64,000 nucleotides of DNA from Microvirga flavescens (GCF_003290125.1 NZ_QMKH01000001.1:744001-808000); one strand, 5' to 3'. Shown: positions 10,756-20,585, counted from the first letter of the stretch. Numbers and translations: made by a program. Notes: a model not told the origin generated them from the letters alone.

Positions 10756-12312
10756 TTAGCCTGCCGCGAAAAGATCGCCCGACGTCGACGCGCTCGGCTC
10801 CTCGAACGCATTCGGATCGCCGGGGCCGGTTTCCCAGCCGAGATCGGGCAACGCGATGATGCGAAGGCCGCGCGGATCGTTGCGGGTCACCACGATGTTG
10901 CGGCTTTCCATGTAGGCGATGAGACGGCGCGCGCGGCCCGGCGAACGGCTGCCGCAGGCGCGCGCGATCTCGCCGTCCGGCGGGCAGGCGGAACGCTCCA
11001 TCGCGGCCCGCGCGAGAAGCAGGTACACGCCCTGAATGTCCTCTTCGAGATCGCCCGCGAAGGCGACGGCGCGATCCCACTCCGTGCCCTCGGCGGTCGC
11101 CGTGTCGACACCGGCGCGCGCCACCGCGAGGCGGCGGCGGAAGGCGGGCAGGTTGAGCGGCTCGCCGCCGATGCGGCGGATGCGGCAACGCACGAGAAAA
11201 TCCTGATAGAGCACCGCGACCGTGCGGAACGCGGCTTCCGGATCATCGAGGATTTCGCGCATCACCGCATCGAGCGCGGCTGCGCGCTCGGCCTTCGTTT
11301 CCTCCGTCAACTCGATGGAGGATTCAGGCGCGGCGGCGGGGCGGCTCTTGGCGAGCTGCGCCAGAAGATCGTTTGTCGCGGGCGGCGGTGGCGGCGCGGC
11401 CCGGCGCGGGGCGACGGGTCGGGCGATTTCTTCCGCGCTCGCGGTGAAGATGAGATCGCGCGCCTCTTCCGTCTGCTGCTCGGGCAGCGGCAAAAGCTTA
11501 AAACTACCGCTGCGCGCAGAGGTCTCGACATTGCCGATCCGCACCGGCATCGGGCGGCGCGACAGGGCAGGGCCGAGCGCCACGAAATGGCCGCGCTCGA
11601 GATCGCGGAACATCTCGGCCTGGCGGCGCTCCATGCCCAGAAGGTCGGCGGCGCGGGCCATGTCGATATCGAGGAAGGTGCGGCCCATCAGGAAGTTCGA
11701 GGCTTCCGCCGCTACGTTCTTGGCGAGCTTCGCAAGGCGCTGGGTGGCGATGATGCCCGCAAGGCCGCGCTTGCGGCCACGGCACATGAGGTTCGTCATC
11801 GCGCCGAGCGAGACCTTGCGCGCCTCGTCGGAAACCTCACCGGCGGCGGCGGGCGCGAAAAGCTGCGCCTCGTCCACCACCACGAGCATGGGATACCAGA
11901 GATCGCGCTCGGCATCGAAGAGCCCGCCGAGGAAGGCGGCGGCGCAGCGCATCTGCGCTTCCGTGTCGAGCCCTTCGAGATTGAGCACGACTGAGACCCG
12001 GTGCTGGCGCACGCGGGCGGCGATGCGCTGCAGATCGCCCTCGCTGCGGGCGGCATCCACCACCACATGCCCGAACTTGTCGGCGAGGGTGACGAAATCG
12101 CCCTCGGGGTCGATCACCGCCTGCTGGACATAAGGCGCGCTCTGTTCGAGCAGGCGGCGCAGGAGGTGCGATTTTCCGGAGCCGGAATTGCCCTGCACGA
12201 GCAGGCGTGTCGCCAGGAGTTCCTCAAGGTCGAGAAGGGCCGAACCGCCGGACGCCGCCCCCGGGGAGATGCCTCCCGAAGAAACCGTCCCCATGTCGAT
12301 GCCGACCTTCAT
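10756..12312 (-). CDS. HerA-like / DUF87 ATP-binding protein
   Basis: A 518-residue AAA-type ATPase of the HerA/FtsK clade. The Walker A motif is QGNSGSGKSHLLR near residue 40, the Walker B is MLVVVDEAQLF, and sensor-type sequence follows at GIIATQRLAKLAK. HerA proteins pump DNA and usually partner with a NurA nuclease; no NurA gene is visible here. The C-terminal third is alanine- and arginine-rich with a winged-helix-like end. The role in DNA translocation is inferred from the family only. Confidence 0.82.
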   Translation of the reverse strand: MKVGIDMGTVSSGGISPGAASGGSALLDLEELLATRLLVQGNSGSGKSHLLRRLLEQSAPYVQQAVIDPEGDFVTLADKFGHVVVDAARSEGDLQRIAARVRQHRVSVVLNLEGLDTEAQMRCAAAFLGGLFDAERDLWYPMLVVVDEAQLFAPAAAGEVSDEARKVSLGAMTNLMCRGRKRGLAGIIATQRLAKLAKNVAAEASNFLMGRTFLDIDMARAADLLGMERRQAEMFRDLERGHFVALGPALSRRPMPVRIGNVETSARSGSFKLLPLPEQQTEEARDLIFTASAEEIARPVAPRRAAPPPPPATNDLLAQLAKSRPAAAPESSIELTEETKAERAAALDAVMREILDDPEAAFRTVAVLYQDFLVRCRIRRIGGEPLNLPAFRRRLAVARAGVDTATAEGTEWDRAVAFAGDLEEDIQGVYLLLARAAMERSACPPDGEIARACGSRSPGRARRLIAYMESRNIVVTRNDPRGLRIIALPDLGWETGPGDPNAFEEPSASTSGDLFAAG

Positions 12313-12523
12313 TCCCGACCCGCTCTCCGTTTTTGAATTCCGCTGGAGCCCCCTCCTAGCACGGCAAGGGCGGAGAAGGGGCAGAAGTGACTGAGCCTTT
12401 CCACAATCTTGCCGCCCGAAAACGAAGGTTACGGGGTCGCAGGGCGAGCCCCGGGCGCCGCCCTCGATTCGGCTCTGGCGTGGCCTAGATAAGCTTGGAA
12501 AGCCCGGTCAGTCGTGAAAACCC

Positions 12524-13501
12524 ATGATATCTCGCCGGATTTTGGCCGTGTTGGCTCTCCTCGCCGTCATCGGCGGCGTCGCCTGGTGGGCTCTGCGCAG
12601 CGAGCGCACGCCTGAAACTTTTCAGGGCTACGTGGAAGGCTATCTGACCTATGCCGCCCCGGAACTCGGGGGACGCATCGAAAAACTCGCCGTCGATTCG
12701 GGCTCCCAGGTCAAAGTGGGGCAATTCCTCTTCCAGATCTCCTCGGAAACGCAAACGGCGCAGCGCGCCGAGGCCATCGCGCGGTTGCAGCAGGCGCAGT
12801 CGATCCTCGCCAATCTGCAAGCCTCCCTGCAGCGGCCGGAGGAAATCGCCGTGCTGCAGGCGCAGGAGCGGCAGGCGCAGGCCCAGCTCGTTCTCTCCAC
12901 CGCCGAGCTCGAACGCCAGCGGACCCTGCTCGCGCGGGGCATCGCCTCGCAAGCCACCTACGATCAGGCCAAGGCGACCAACGACAGGGACAAGGCGGCT
13001 CTGGAGGCGGTGGAGCGGCAGATCCAGGCCGGGCGCATTCCGGCGCGCATTGCGGAGATCGCCGCCGCTGAAGCGGCGGTCCGCGCGGCGCAAGGCTCCC
13101 TCGATGAGGCCAATACGAACCTCGCGAAGCTCACGGTCACCGCGTCCGTGGAGGGGCAGGTGCAGGATGTGTTCTTCCGTCCCGGCGAAGTGGTGAATGC
13201 GGGGCAGCCGGTTCTCTCGCTGCTGCCTCCCTGGAACCGGCGCATCCGCTTCTACGTGCCGGAACCCAAGCTTGCGACGATCAAGCTCGGCGATACGCTC
13301 GGTGTCACCTGCGACAGCTGCCCGAGCGGGCTTGCCGCGAAAATCACCTTCATCTCGCGCGATGTGGAATTCACGCCGCCGGTCATCTTCAGCCTTGAGG
13401 AGCGCGCGAAGCTCGTCTTTCGCGTTGAGGCGACGCCCATCGGCGATGCGATGCTGCCAATCGGGCTGCCGGTAAACGTTATTCCGCCGGAGGTGCAATG
13501 A
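12524..13501 (+). CDS. HlyD-family periplasmic adaptor (YbhG-like)
   Basis: A 325-residue membrane-fusion protein. An N-terminal signal anchor (ISRRILAVLALLAVIGGVAWW) is followed by a lipoyl-like half (GRIEKLAVDSGSQVKVGQ), a long coiled coil rich in Q, A, E and R (about residues 80-185) and the second lipoyl half (VEGQVQDVFFRPGEVV). It should link the inner-membrane ABC pump to an outer-membrane channel. Its TGA overlaps the next gene's ATG (ATGA), so this is the first gene of a three-gene export operon. Confidence 0.9.
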   Translation: MISRRILAVLALLAVIGGVAWWALRSERTPETFQGYVEGYLTYAAPELGGRIEKLAVDSGSQVKVGQFLFQISSETQTAQRAEAIARLQQAQSILANLQASLQRPEEIAVLQAQERQAQAQLVLSTAELERQRTLLARGIASQATYDQAKATNDRDKAALEAVERQIQAGRIPARIAEIAAAEAAVRAAQGSLDEANTNLAKLTVTASVEGQVQDVFFRPGEVVNAGQPVLSLLPPWNRRIRFYVPEPKLATIKLGDTLGVTCDSCPSGLAAKITFISRDVEFTPPVIFSLEERAKLVFRVEATPIGDAMLPIGLPVNVIPPEVQ

Positions 13502-14445
13502 TGAGCGCGCAGACGACGTCCGAACCGGAGATCGTCATCGACGTTAACGGCCTCACGAAATCGTTCGGCGGGCCGCCGGTCGTGCGCAACCTCACCATGC
13601 ATGTGCACAAGGGCCTGATCTACGGCTTTCTCGGCCCGAACGGCAGCGGCAAGACGACGACGTTGCGCATGTTGTGCGGGCTTCTCACCCCCGACAGCGG
13701 CACCGGCACCTGCCTTGGTTACGACATCCGCACGCAGACGGCGGACATCAAGCGCCATGTCGGCTACATGACGCAGCGCTTCTCGCTCTACAACGATCTC
13801 TCGATCCGCGAGAATCTGGAATTCGTGGCGCGGATCTACAATCTCGAACATCCCCGCCGCGCCACGCAGGAGGCCATCGACCGCCTCGGCCTCGCCGACC
13901 GCGCCGATCAGCTCGCTGGCGCGCTCTCCGGCGGCTGGAAACAGCGTCTTGCGCTCGGCGCGTGCATTCTGCCGCAACCGGAATTGCTGTTGCTCGACGA
14001 GCCGACGGCTGGCGTCGATCCGAAAGCGCGGCGCGATTTCTGGGACGAGATCCATCAGCTTGCCCACGAGGGCATGACTGTTCTCGTCTCGACCCACTAC
14101 ATGGACGAGGCTGAGCGGTGTCACGAGATCGCCTATATCGCCTATGGTGAAATTCTTGCGCAGGGGACGGTGGCAGAGGTCATCGCCGGCGCGCATCTGT
14201 CGACCTACACGGTGACGGGCCCGAACCTCGCGGATCTCGATGAAACGTTGAAGAGTCTCGACGGCGTCGACATGGTCGCGCCGTTCGGTGTCGAGCTTCA
14301 TGTGAGCGGTCGCGATGCTGCCAAGCTCGAGGCGGCGATTGCCCCCTTTCGCGAAAAAGGCCCGCAAACGTGGACGCGGGGCGAGCCGACGCTCGAAGAC
14401 GTGTTCATCGACTTGATGAGCCGCATCAAGGATAATTCCGCATGA
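13498..14445 (+). CDS. ABC transporter ATP-binding protein (YbhF/CcmA-like)
   Basis: A 315-residue nucleotide-binding subunit with one cassette. Walker A is GPNGSGKTTT, the signature is LSGGWKQRLALG and Walker B is LLLLDEPTAGVD, followed by the switch histidine in VSTHYMDEAERC. The domain matches ABC-2 drug or polymer exporters. It has overlapping ATGA junctions with both the adaptor and the permease, indicating translational coupling. Unlike E. coli YbhF, it has a single nucleotide-binding domain. Confidence 0.93.
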   Translation: MMSAQTTSEPEIVIDVNGLTKSFGGPPVVRNLTMHVHKGLIYGFLGPNGSGKTTTLRMLCGLLTPDSGTGTCLGYDIRTQTADIKRHVGYMTQRFSLYNDLSIRENLEFVARIYNLEHPRRATQEAIDRLGLADRADQLAGALSGGWKQRLALGACILPQPELLLLDEPTAGVDPKARRDFWDEIHQLAHEGMTVLVSTHYMDEAERCHEIAYIAYGEILAQGTVAEVIAGAHLSTYTVTGPNLADLDETLKSLDGVDMVAPFGVELHVSGRDAAKLEAAIAPFREKGPQTWTRGEPTLEDVFIDLMSRIKDNSA

Positions 14446-15611
14446 GCGGCGCGAGCGACATCGACCGGCGCACGCGCGGCTTTCGCGCCTCGTTCCTGCG
14501 GGTGCGCGCCACCTTCATCAAGGAGTTCATTCAGCTGCGGCGCGATCGCGTGACATTCGCGACGATGATCCTGATCCCGCTCATGCAGCTCATCCTGTTC
14601 GGCACGGCCATCAACGCCAATCCGCGCCATCTGCCGACGGCGGTTCTGGTGCAGGACGACAGTTCCTTCGCACGCTCGTTTCTCGCCGCCATGCGCGCGA
14701 CGGATTATTTCGACATCAGCCTGACGGCGTCGAGCGAGGCGGAACTCGATCATTTCATTCTCTCCGGCCAGGCGCTGTTCGGCGTGCAGATCCCCGCGCA
14801 TTTCGGGCGCGACCTGATTCGGGGCGAGCGGCCGGAAATTCTCGTCATCGCGGACGCCACCGATCCGACCGCCACCGGCGGCGCGGTCGCCGCTCTCAAC
14901 GGGCTGTCGCAGACGGTCTTTTCCCGCGAACTCGTCGGTCCCGCCGCCGCGCTCGCGCCGAAGAAGCCGCCTTACGATCTTCGTGTGCATCTGCGCTACA
15001 ACCCCGCCATCGAGACACGGCTCAACATCGTGCCGGGGCTCGTGGGCACCATTCTCACCTTGACGATGCTGATCTTCACCGGCCTTTCCGTCACCCGCGA
15101 GATCGAGCGCGGCACGATGGAAAGCCTGCTCGCCATGCCGATCCGGCCTTTCGAGATCATGCTCGGCAAGATCTCGCCCTACGTGGTCGTCGGGGGCCTG
15201 CAGATGTCGTTGATCCTGATCGTCGCGCGGCTTCTCTTCGGCGTTCCCGTCGAGGGAAGTCTCGCGCTTCTGGTCGCGCTCACGCTTCTCTTCATCGTGG
15301 CCAACTTGTCCGTCGGCTACACCTTCTCCACCATCGCCACGAGCCAGCTTCAGGCAATGCAGATGTCGATGTTCTTCTTTCTGCCCAACATGCTCCTGTC
15401 GGGCTTTCTCTTCCCGTTCCGGGGCATGCCGCAATGGGCGCAAGCCGTGGGCGAGCTTTTGCCGCTCACGCATTATTTGCGCATCGTGCGCGGCATCATG
15501 CTCAAGGGCGCGACGTTCGCGGATCTGCAGGCCGATGTGCTGGCGCTCGCCCTGTTCTCCCTCGCCGCCATGACGCTCGCTGTCGCCCGTTTCCGGCAGA
15601 CGCTGGACTAG
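14442..15611 (+). CDS. ABC-2 type permease (YbhS/YbhR-like)
   Basis: A 389-residue ABC-2 membrane subunit. One N-terminal helix (MILIPLMQLILFGTAI) is followed by a large extracytoplasmic domain and a C-terminal group of five helices. The latter includes EIERGTMESLLAMPIRP, a conserved ABC-2 element. The operon has one permease gene, so the exporter would be a homodimer, whereas E. coli has YbhS and YbhR. The likely function is export of a drug or hydrophobic compound through the HlyD adaptor; the substrate is not known. Confidence 0.92.
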   Translation: MSGASDIDRRTRGFRASFLRVRATFIKEFIQLRRDRVTFATMILIPLMQLILFGTAINANPRHLPTAVLVQDDSSFARSFLAAMRATDYFDISLTASSEAELDHFILSGQALFGVQIPAHFGRDLIRGERPEILVIADATDPTATGGAVAALNGLSQTVFSRELVGPAAALAPKKPPYDLRVHLRYNPAIETRLNIVPGLVGTILTLTMLIFTGLSVTREIERGTMESLLAMPIRPFEIMLGKISPYVVVGGLQMSLILIVARLLFGVPVEGSLALLVALTLLFIVANLSVGYTFSTIATSQLQAMQMSMFFFLPNMLLSGFLFPFRGMPQWAQAVGELLPLTHYLRIVRGIMLKGATFADLQADVLALALFSLAAMTLAVARFRQTLD

Positions 15612-15645
15612 AGAGTGATCGTGTCTCTTTGAAACACGATCTATT

Positions 15646-15698
15646 GCCGCATGATCCGGGCGAACAACCGGTGCCCACTTGTTCTGATCATGCTCTAA
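15646..15698. repeat. Dispersed repeat, copy 1 (GATCATGC family)
   Basis: The stretch GCCGCATGATCCGGGCGAAC...GATCATGCTCTAA is, in reverse complement, nearly identical to 28405-28457. It lies in the convergent gap between the ABC permease and the MFS gene, and its edge supplies the TAG stop of the MFS gene. Confidence 0.75.
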
Positions 15699-17203
15699 TC
15701 CGCGATGGCCGCCTCGGCCGCCTTGACGGCGCTGCCGCGCAGGGGCCGCTCTTCCATCAGCGCGATGAAGGCCAGGGCGACGGCAAAGCCGATACCGGTC
15801 GCGATGAAAACCATCTGGAAGACACCGCCGAGATCGACGCCGCTCTTAGCTGCCGCCGCCGCGAGGTTCTCGAAGCTCATCGCGCCACCGAGGCCCGTGC
15901 CGCTGAGCACGATGGTGCCGAACAGGGCGACGATGAACGCCCCGCCGAGAGAGCGAAAGAAGTTCGCCGTGCCCGTCGCCGTTCCGAGCTGGTGCGGCAG
16001 AACCGCGTTCTGGATCGCGACCGTGGTGACGGGAAGCAGCGTGCCGACGCCGGCACTGAGGAAAAGCAGAACGCCTTCCATGACGGCAATCGGAATAGTC
16101 TTGCCGAAGACGATCAGGATCGCGGTTCCCACAAGCGTAATCGTGAGACCGATGATGGGGACGCGCTTGTAATGAGCGAACCGCGCCATCGTGCGGCCGG
16201 ACAGGGTCGCGCCGAAGACCGTGCCTACGCCGAGCGGAATCAGCGCAAGCCCCGATTGGCTCGCCGAGAGGCCGCGCACCACTTCGAAATAGACCGGCAG
16301 GTAGATGGTGAGGCCGATATAGGTGCCCATGCCGAAACAAGCCGAGAGCGTTCCCATCCGCACCACCGGGTTCTTCAGCACATCGGCGGGAATGAGAGGC
16401 TCGGGCGCATGCTTCATGCGAAGCGCGAAGAGCAGCCAGAGCACAATGGAGGCCGCGACGAGCGAGAGAATCTCCACGGAGGACCACGCAAACCGCAGGC
16501 CGCCCCAGCTCAAGGCGAGAAGAAGCGAGACGGTTGCCGTGACGAGCAGGCCCGCGCCGAGCAGATCGAGCCGGTGAGGGCGATCATGCCGGGGCAGTTT
16601 CTTCAATCCGTGATAGGCGATGACGAAGGCGACGAGGCCGAGGGGCAGGTTGATCCAGAAGATCATCGACCAGTGCAGGTGCTCCGCGAACACACCGCCG
16701 AGCACGGGGCCGGCGAGGCTTGCCGTCATGAAGACGCTCGCGAAATACATCTGGTAGCGCCCGCGCTCCTTCGGCGGCACGAGATCGGCCACGATGGTCT
16801 GGGCGAGCGCGATCAACCCACCGCCGCCGAGCCCCTGCAGGGCGCGCGCGGCAACGAGAGCGAGCATGGACGGCGCGAGCGCGCAGGCGACGGACCCGAG
16901 AATGAAGACCACGATGCCGATGAGAAGCGTGATGCGCCGCCCATGGCTGTCGCTGAACTTGCCGTAGAGCGGCGTCACCGCCGTGGCGGTGAGAAGGTAG
17001 GACGTCACCACCCAGGGCAGATGCTCCACATCGCCCAAGTCGCGCCCCATCGTCGGCAGTGCGGTTGCGATGATGGTCTGGTCGAGCGCGGCAAGCAGCA
17101 GCGAGATCATCAATCCAAGGATGATCGAGCGGATCTCGGCCTGGCTCAAAGTGGCGGCGGCCCCGCTCGGGGGCCTGGTCATGGGCTGGTCCATTTCGTC
17201 CAT
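15695..17203 (-). CDS. DHA2 family MFS multidrug exporter (EmrB/QacA type)
   Basis: A 502-residue transporter with about 14 predicted membrane helices. Motif A-like GKFSDSHGRR follows helix 2, the DQTIIATALPTMGRDLG segment in helix 1 is typical of DHA2 proteins, and motif C-like GPVLGGVF is in helix 5. These proteins use the proton gradient to expel drugs, often with an EmrA adaptor. The neighbouring HlyD operon is convergent and is not obviously its partner. The stop codon lies inside a dispersed repeat. Confidence 0.92.
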   Translation of the reverse strand: MDEMDQPMTRPPSGAAATLSQAEIRSIILGLMISLLLAALDQTIIATALPTMGRDLGDVEHLPWVVTSYLLTATAVTPLYGKFSDSHGRRITLLIGIVVFILGSVACALAPSMLALVAARALQGLGGGGLIALAQTIVADLVPPKERGRYQMYFASVFMTASLAGPVLGGVFAEHLHWSMIFWINLPLGLVAFVIAYHGLKKLPRHDRPHRLDLLGAGLLVTATVSLLLALSWGGLRFAWSSVEILSLVAASIVLWLLFALRMKHAPEPLIPADVLKNPVVRMGTLSACFGMGTYIGLTIYLPVYFEVVRGLSASQSGLALIPLGVGTVFGATLSGRTMARFAHYKRVPIIGLTITLVGTAILIVFGKTIPIAVMEGVLLFLSAGVGTLLPVTTVAIQNAVLPHQLGTATGTANFFRSLGGAFIVALFGTIVLSGTGLGGAMSFENLAAAAAKSGVDLGGVFQMVFIATGIGFAVALAFIALMEERPLRGSAVKAAEAAIAD

Positions 17204-17392
17204 CGTCTCTTAGTAGCGGATCCTTGGCGGCGGATCGTGGTTTTAGAAACGGATGCGCCTTTGTCCCGAACTATTCGTGCAGGGCAGATATGCGCCTCTT
17301 CGTGGCGGGGGATCAAGCCGGGTGCTCGCATCGCCCCCTTGCGCAGAGCGCGCCTGTGGCTTTAGCTGAGATGTTCCTGATTCGTTTTCGTC

Positions 17393-18589
17393 ATGGCCAT
17401 CCGCACCAAGCTCTCCCTTTCCCAGGCTCGGCGCATCGCGCTCACCGCCCAAGGGTTTCACGAAGGCCGGCCCGAGGCCGCGGCGGCGCGGCACTTAACC
17501 CGTGCGCTCGACCGTTCGCATCTGTTGCAGATCGATTCGGTGAACGTGCTGGTGCGCGCCCATTACATGCCCTTGTTTTCCCGGCTCGGCGCTTACGACC
17601 GCGCGTTTCTGGAAAACGCCGCATGGGGAAAAGGCAAGCAGCGCAAGGTTTTCGAATATTGGGGGCATGAGGCCTCGCTGATTCGTCTCGATCTGCACCC
17701 GCTCTTTCGCTGGCGCATGGCGCGGGCGGCGGCGGGCAAGGGGATTTATGGCGGCATTGCCCGGTTCGGCGTGGAAAAGCGGGCCTTCATCAAAGAGGTG
17801 CGCCAGGAAATCGCCGCGCGCGGCCCCATCGCAGCCGGTGAACTTTCGCAAGGCGGCAAGGCGAAGGGCTCCTGGTGGGGCTGGAGCGATGGCAAGCATG
17901 CTCTCGAATGGCTGTTCTGGGCGGGCGAAGTCACCACCGCGACGCGGCGCGGGTTCGAGCGGCTCTATGATCTGCCGGAGCGGGTGATTCCCTCCGCCGT
18001 CCTCAATACGCCGACCCCGCCGGAGAAGGAGGCGCAGCGCGAATTGCTGCGCCTGTCCATCCGCGCCCTCGGCATCGCCAGCGAGCGCTGCCTGCGCGAT
18101 TATTTCCGCATCAAGCCCGAGGATGCGAAGGCGCGCATTCCCGAACTCGTGGAAGCCGGCGATCTTGTGCCCGTCGCGGTCGAAGGCTGGGGCGGGCCAG
18201 TCTATCTCGACCCGCAGGCCCGCCTGCCGCGTAAAGTGGAAGCGCGCGCCCTCGTCTCGCCTTTCGATCCCATCGTCTGGGAGCGCACGCGCACGGAAAA
18301 GCTGTTCGATTTCCACTATCGCATCGAGATCTACACCCCCGCCGAGAAGCGCGAATTCGGCTATTACTGCCTGCCGTTCCTTCTTGGTGAGGACATCGTC
18401 GCCCGCCTCGACCTGAAGGCCGACCGCGCGGCGGGCCGCCTGATCGTCCATTCGATCCACCCGGAACATCACGCCGCCCCCGACGACATCGCGCCGGCGC
18501 TCAGCGAGGAATTGCGGCTCATGGCGGAATGGCTCGGGCTCGATGAAATCACCGTCCCGAAAAGCTGGGTGAAGCGCCTCGGGCTTTGA
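17393..18589 (+). CDS. YcaQ/AlkX-type DNA glycosylase (HTH_42, winged-helix)
   Basis: A 398-residue protein matching YcaQ, a DNA glycosylase that unhooks interstrand crosslinks and removes bulky alkyl lesions. The N-terminal LSLSQARRIALTAQGF helix leads to HLLQIDSVNVLVRAHYMPLF, where Q46-I47-D48 fit the catalytic Q-x-D motif of the AlkX branch (AlkZ has Q-x-Q). Later segments such as FDPIVWERTRTEKLFDF (near residue 290) are also typical of the family. The gene is divergent from the MFS exporter. Confidence 0.88.
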   Translation: MAIRTKLSLSQARRIALTAQGFHEGRPEAAAARHLTRALDRSHLLQIDSVNVLVRAHYMPLFSRLGAYDRAFLENAAWGKGKQRKVFEYWGHEASLIRLDLHPLFRWRMARAAAGKGIYGGIARFGVEKRAFIKEVRQEIAARGPIAAGELSQGGKAKGSWWGWSDGKHALEWLFWAGEVTTATRRGFERLYDLPERVIPSAVLNTPTPPEKEAQRELLRLSIRALGIASERCLRDYFRIKPEDAKARIPELVEAGDLVPVAVEGWGGPVYLDPQARLPRKVEARALVSPFDPIVWERTRTEKLFDFHYRIEIYTPAEKREFGYYCLPFLLGEDIVARLDLKADRAAGRLIVHSIHPEHHAAPDDIAPALSEELRLMAEWLGLDEITVPKSWVKRLGL

Positions 18590-18641
18590 AGGCTTCGCTC
18601 ATGCTCTCGCCAGAAGGCGCGGCACATTCTATTCTTCGCCC

Positions 18642-19379
18642 ATGACATCATTCCTCTCTCCGGCGCGGCGCGTGTGGCTGCGGCTCGGCCTCAACGAAAT
18701 CGGCCCGCTCGTTTCCTTCCTCGGCCTGGCGCTCTTCGCCCTCGCCTTCGTCATGCTGGCGAACGAGGTCATGGAAGGTGAAACCAACACCTTCGACCGC
18801 GCGCTCCTTCTCGCCCTGCGCAGCCCCGACAACCCGGCCGATCCCCTCGGCCCCGGCTGGCTGGAGGAGGCGGCACGCGACATCACCGGCCTTGGTGGGA
18901 CGGCGGTTCTCGGCATCGTTACGGTGTCCGCCTTCATTGCCCTTCTCATGGCGGGCAAGCGCGGGGCGGCGCTTCTCGTGCTGATCGCCGTGGATGGCGG
19001 CATGATTCTCTCAGGGTTGCTCAAGAGCGGCTTCGACCGCCCGCGTCCCGACCTCGTGCCGCATGCGATGGAGGTCTACACCGCCAGCTTCCCGAGCGGC
19101 CATGCCATGCTCTCGGCCATCGCTTATCTCACCCTCGGCGCGCTGTTCGCCCGCATGTTCGCCCGCAAGAGGCTCAAGGCCTTCATCATGGGGCTTGCGG
19201 TGTTTCTCACGCTCATCATCGGAGTGAGCCGCGTCTATCTCGGCGTTCATTGGCCGAGCGACGTGCTGGCCGGCTGGTGCGTCGGCGCGGCGTGGGCGTC
19301 CTTGTGCTGGTTCGTGACCCTGCAATTGCAGCGGCGCGGCCAGGTGGAAAAGCCCGGCGAAGCCGCAGCGGAATCATAA
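18642..19379 (+). CDS. PAP2-family membrane phosphatase
   Basis: A 245-residue membrane protein with about five to six helices. It has all three phosphatase motifs: KSGFDRPRP (128-136), PSGH (151-154) and SRVYLGVHWPSD (196-207). Such enzymes remove phosphate from lipids such as undecaprenyl pyrophosphate or phosphatidic acid. Six bases separate it from recX, so the two are probably co-transcribed. Substrate preference cannot be read from sequence. Confidence 0.92.
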   Translation: MTSFLSPARRVWLRLGLNEIGPLVSFLGLALFALAFVMLANEVMEGETNTFDRALLLALRSPDNPADPLGPGWLEEAARDITGLGGTAVLGIVTVSAFIALLMAGKRGAALLVLIAVDGGMILSGLLKSGFDRPRPDLVPHAMEVYTASFPSGHAMLSAIAYLTLGALFARMFARKRLKAFIMGLAVFLTLIIGVSRVYLGVHWPSDVLAGWCVGAAWASLCWFVTLQLQRRGQVEKPGEAAAES

Positions 19380-19385
19380 CACTGC

Positions 19386-19940
19386 ATGACGTTGTCTGAT
19401 CCGCTCCCGCCTCAGGGCGCGGCGGGCCGCAAGGTCCCGCGCCGGGTCACGCCCGCTTATCTGCAACGCGCGGCGATGGCCTATCTCGAACGCTATGCCT
19501 CCTCGACGGAAAACCTGCGCCGGGTGCTGCGGCGCAAGGTCGAGAAACGCTGCCGCCTGCGCGGTGAGGACCCATCGGAATTTCTGGAGATGATCGACGA
19601 GGTGGTGGCAAAAAGCCTTCGCGTCGGGCTCATCGACGACACGCGTTACGCCGCGACCCGCGTCGCGACCCTGCGCCGTCGCGGCGGCTCGGCGCGTGCC
19701 ATCGGCGCGAAGCTCGCGGCGAAGGGTGTTGCCCGTGCCGTGGTTGAGGAGGCGCTCGAACAGGACGAGAGCAGTGATGAAGCCGCCGCGCATGCTTATG
19801 CCCGCCGCCGCAAGCTCGGTCCCTATCGCCCGGGCGAGAACGCGCCTTATCGCGACAAGGACATGGCGGCGCTGGCGCGCGCCGGTTTCAGCTTCGCCAT
19901 CGTCCGCCGCGTGATCGAGGGCGAACGCGAGAACGCCTGA
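19386..19940 (+). CDS. recX: RecX-like regulatory protein
   Basis: A 184-residue protein of the RecX family, which modulates RecA filament growth. The YLQRAAMAYLERYASSTENL segment begins the first three-helix repeat. LIDDTRYAATRVATLRRRGGS and the FSFAIVRRVIEG ending are typical of RecX. Here it lies downstream of a PAP2 gene rather than recA. It converges on the DUF1345 gene with three bases between the stop codons. The match is moderate in strength, as usual for this diverged family. Confidence 0.85.
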   Translation: MTLSDPLPPQGAAGRKVPRRVTPAYLQRAAMAYLERYASSTENLRRVLRRKVEKRCRLRGEDPSEFLEMIDEVVAKSLRVGLIDDTRYAATRVATLRRRGGSARAIGAKLAAKGVARAVVEEALEQDESSDEAAAHAYARRRKLGPYRPGENAPYRDKDMAALARAGFSFAIVRRVIEGERENA

Positions 19941-19943
19941 CGC

Positions 19944-20585
19944 TCAGATCAACCCCGCGCCGACATTGACGGCAAGCGCCAGCACCGTGGTGTTGAACAG
20001 GAAGGCCAGCACCGTGTGCCCCAGCGACAGCCGCCGCATGCGCCGCGAAAGGACGATGATGTCCGAGGTTTGCGCCGCCGCACCGAAGTTGAAGGAGAAG
20101 TAGAGAAAGTCCCAATAATCCGGCTTCTTCTCTCTCGGAAACCTGAGCCCGCCGCGTTCGCCCGCATCGCCGTAAAATTCATGGGCGTAATGAACGGCGA
20201 AAATGGTGTGCACGAGAAACCACGAGCAGAGAATGGTGGCGGCGGCGATCGACAGGCGAAGCACCTGCTGGCTCTGATTGGCATCGTGAATGCCGCGCAA
20301 CTCGATGGCGATGGCTCCAAGGCTCGCCACGGCGGCGGCGAGCGTCAGGATGAGCACGACAATCGCGCCCTCGTCCTCAAGGTTCGCCCGATAGCGCATC
20401 TTCTCCATCGTGGAGCGTGCGAACATCACGAACAACGCGCTGAGATAGACCAGCACCCCGGCGTCCCACGCCACGAGAAGGCGTGTGTTCAGGAGCCAGT
20501 GATGCGGCAGCAGCCCGAAGAGGACGACCCCCAGCGCCGTCGCGATGAGAAGGCGCGGGCGCGGCCCGGCATGAAAGCGGATCAT
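19944..20585 (-). CDS. DUF1345 membrane protein
   Basis: A 213-residue protein with about five hydrophobic helices. FAVHYAHEFYGD after the fourth helix and a DFLYFSFNFGAAAQTSDI segment match DUF1345 (predicted membrane protein). Function is unknown for the family. It is divergent from the osmC-like gene with about 160 bases between starts. Confidence 0.85.
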   Translation of the reverse strand: MIRFHAGPRPRLLIATALGVVLFGLLPHHWLLNTRLLVAWDAGVLVYLSALFVMFARSTMEKMRYRANLEDEGAIVVLILTLAAAVASLGAIAIELRGIHDANQSQQVLRLSIAAATILCSWFLVHTIFAVHYAHEFYGDAGERGGLRFPREKKPDYWDFLYFSFNFGAAAQTSDIIVLSRRMRRLSLGHTVLAFLFNTTVLALAVNVGAGLI

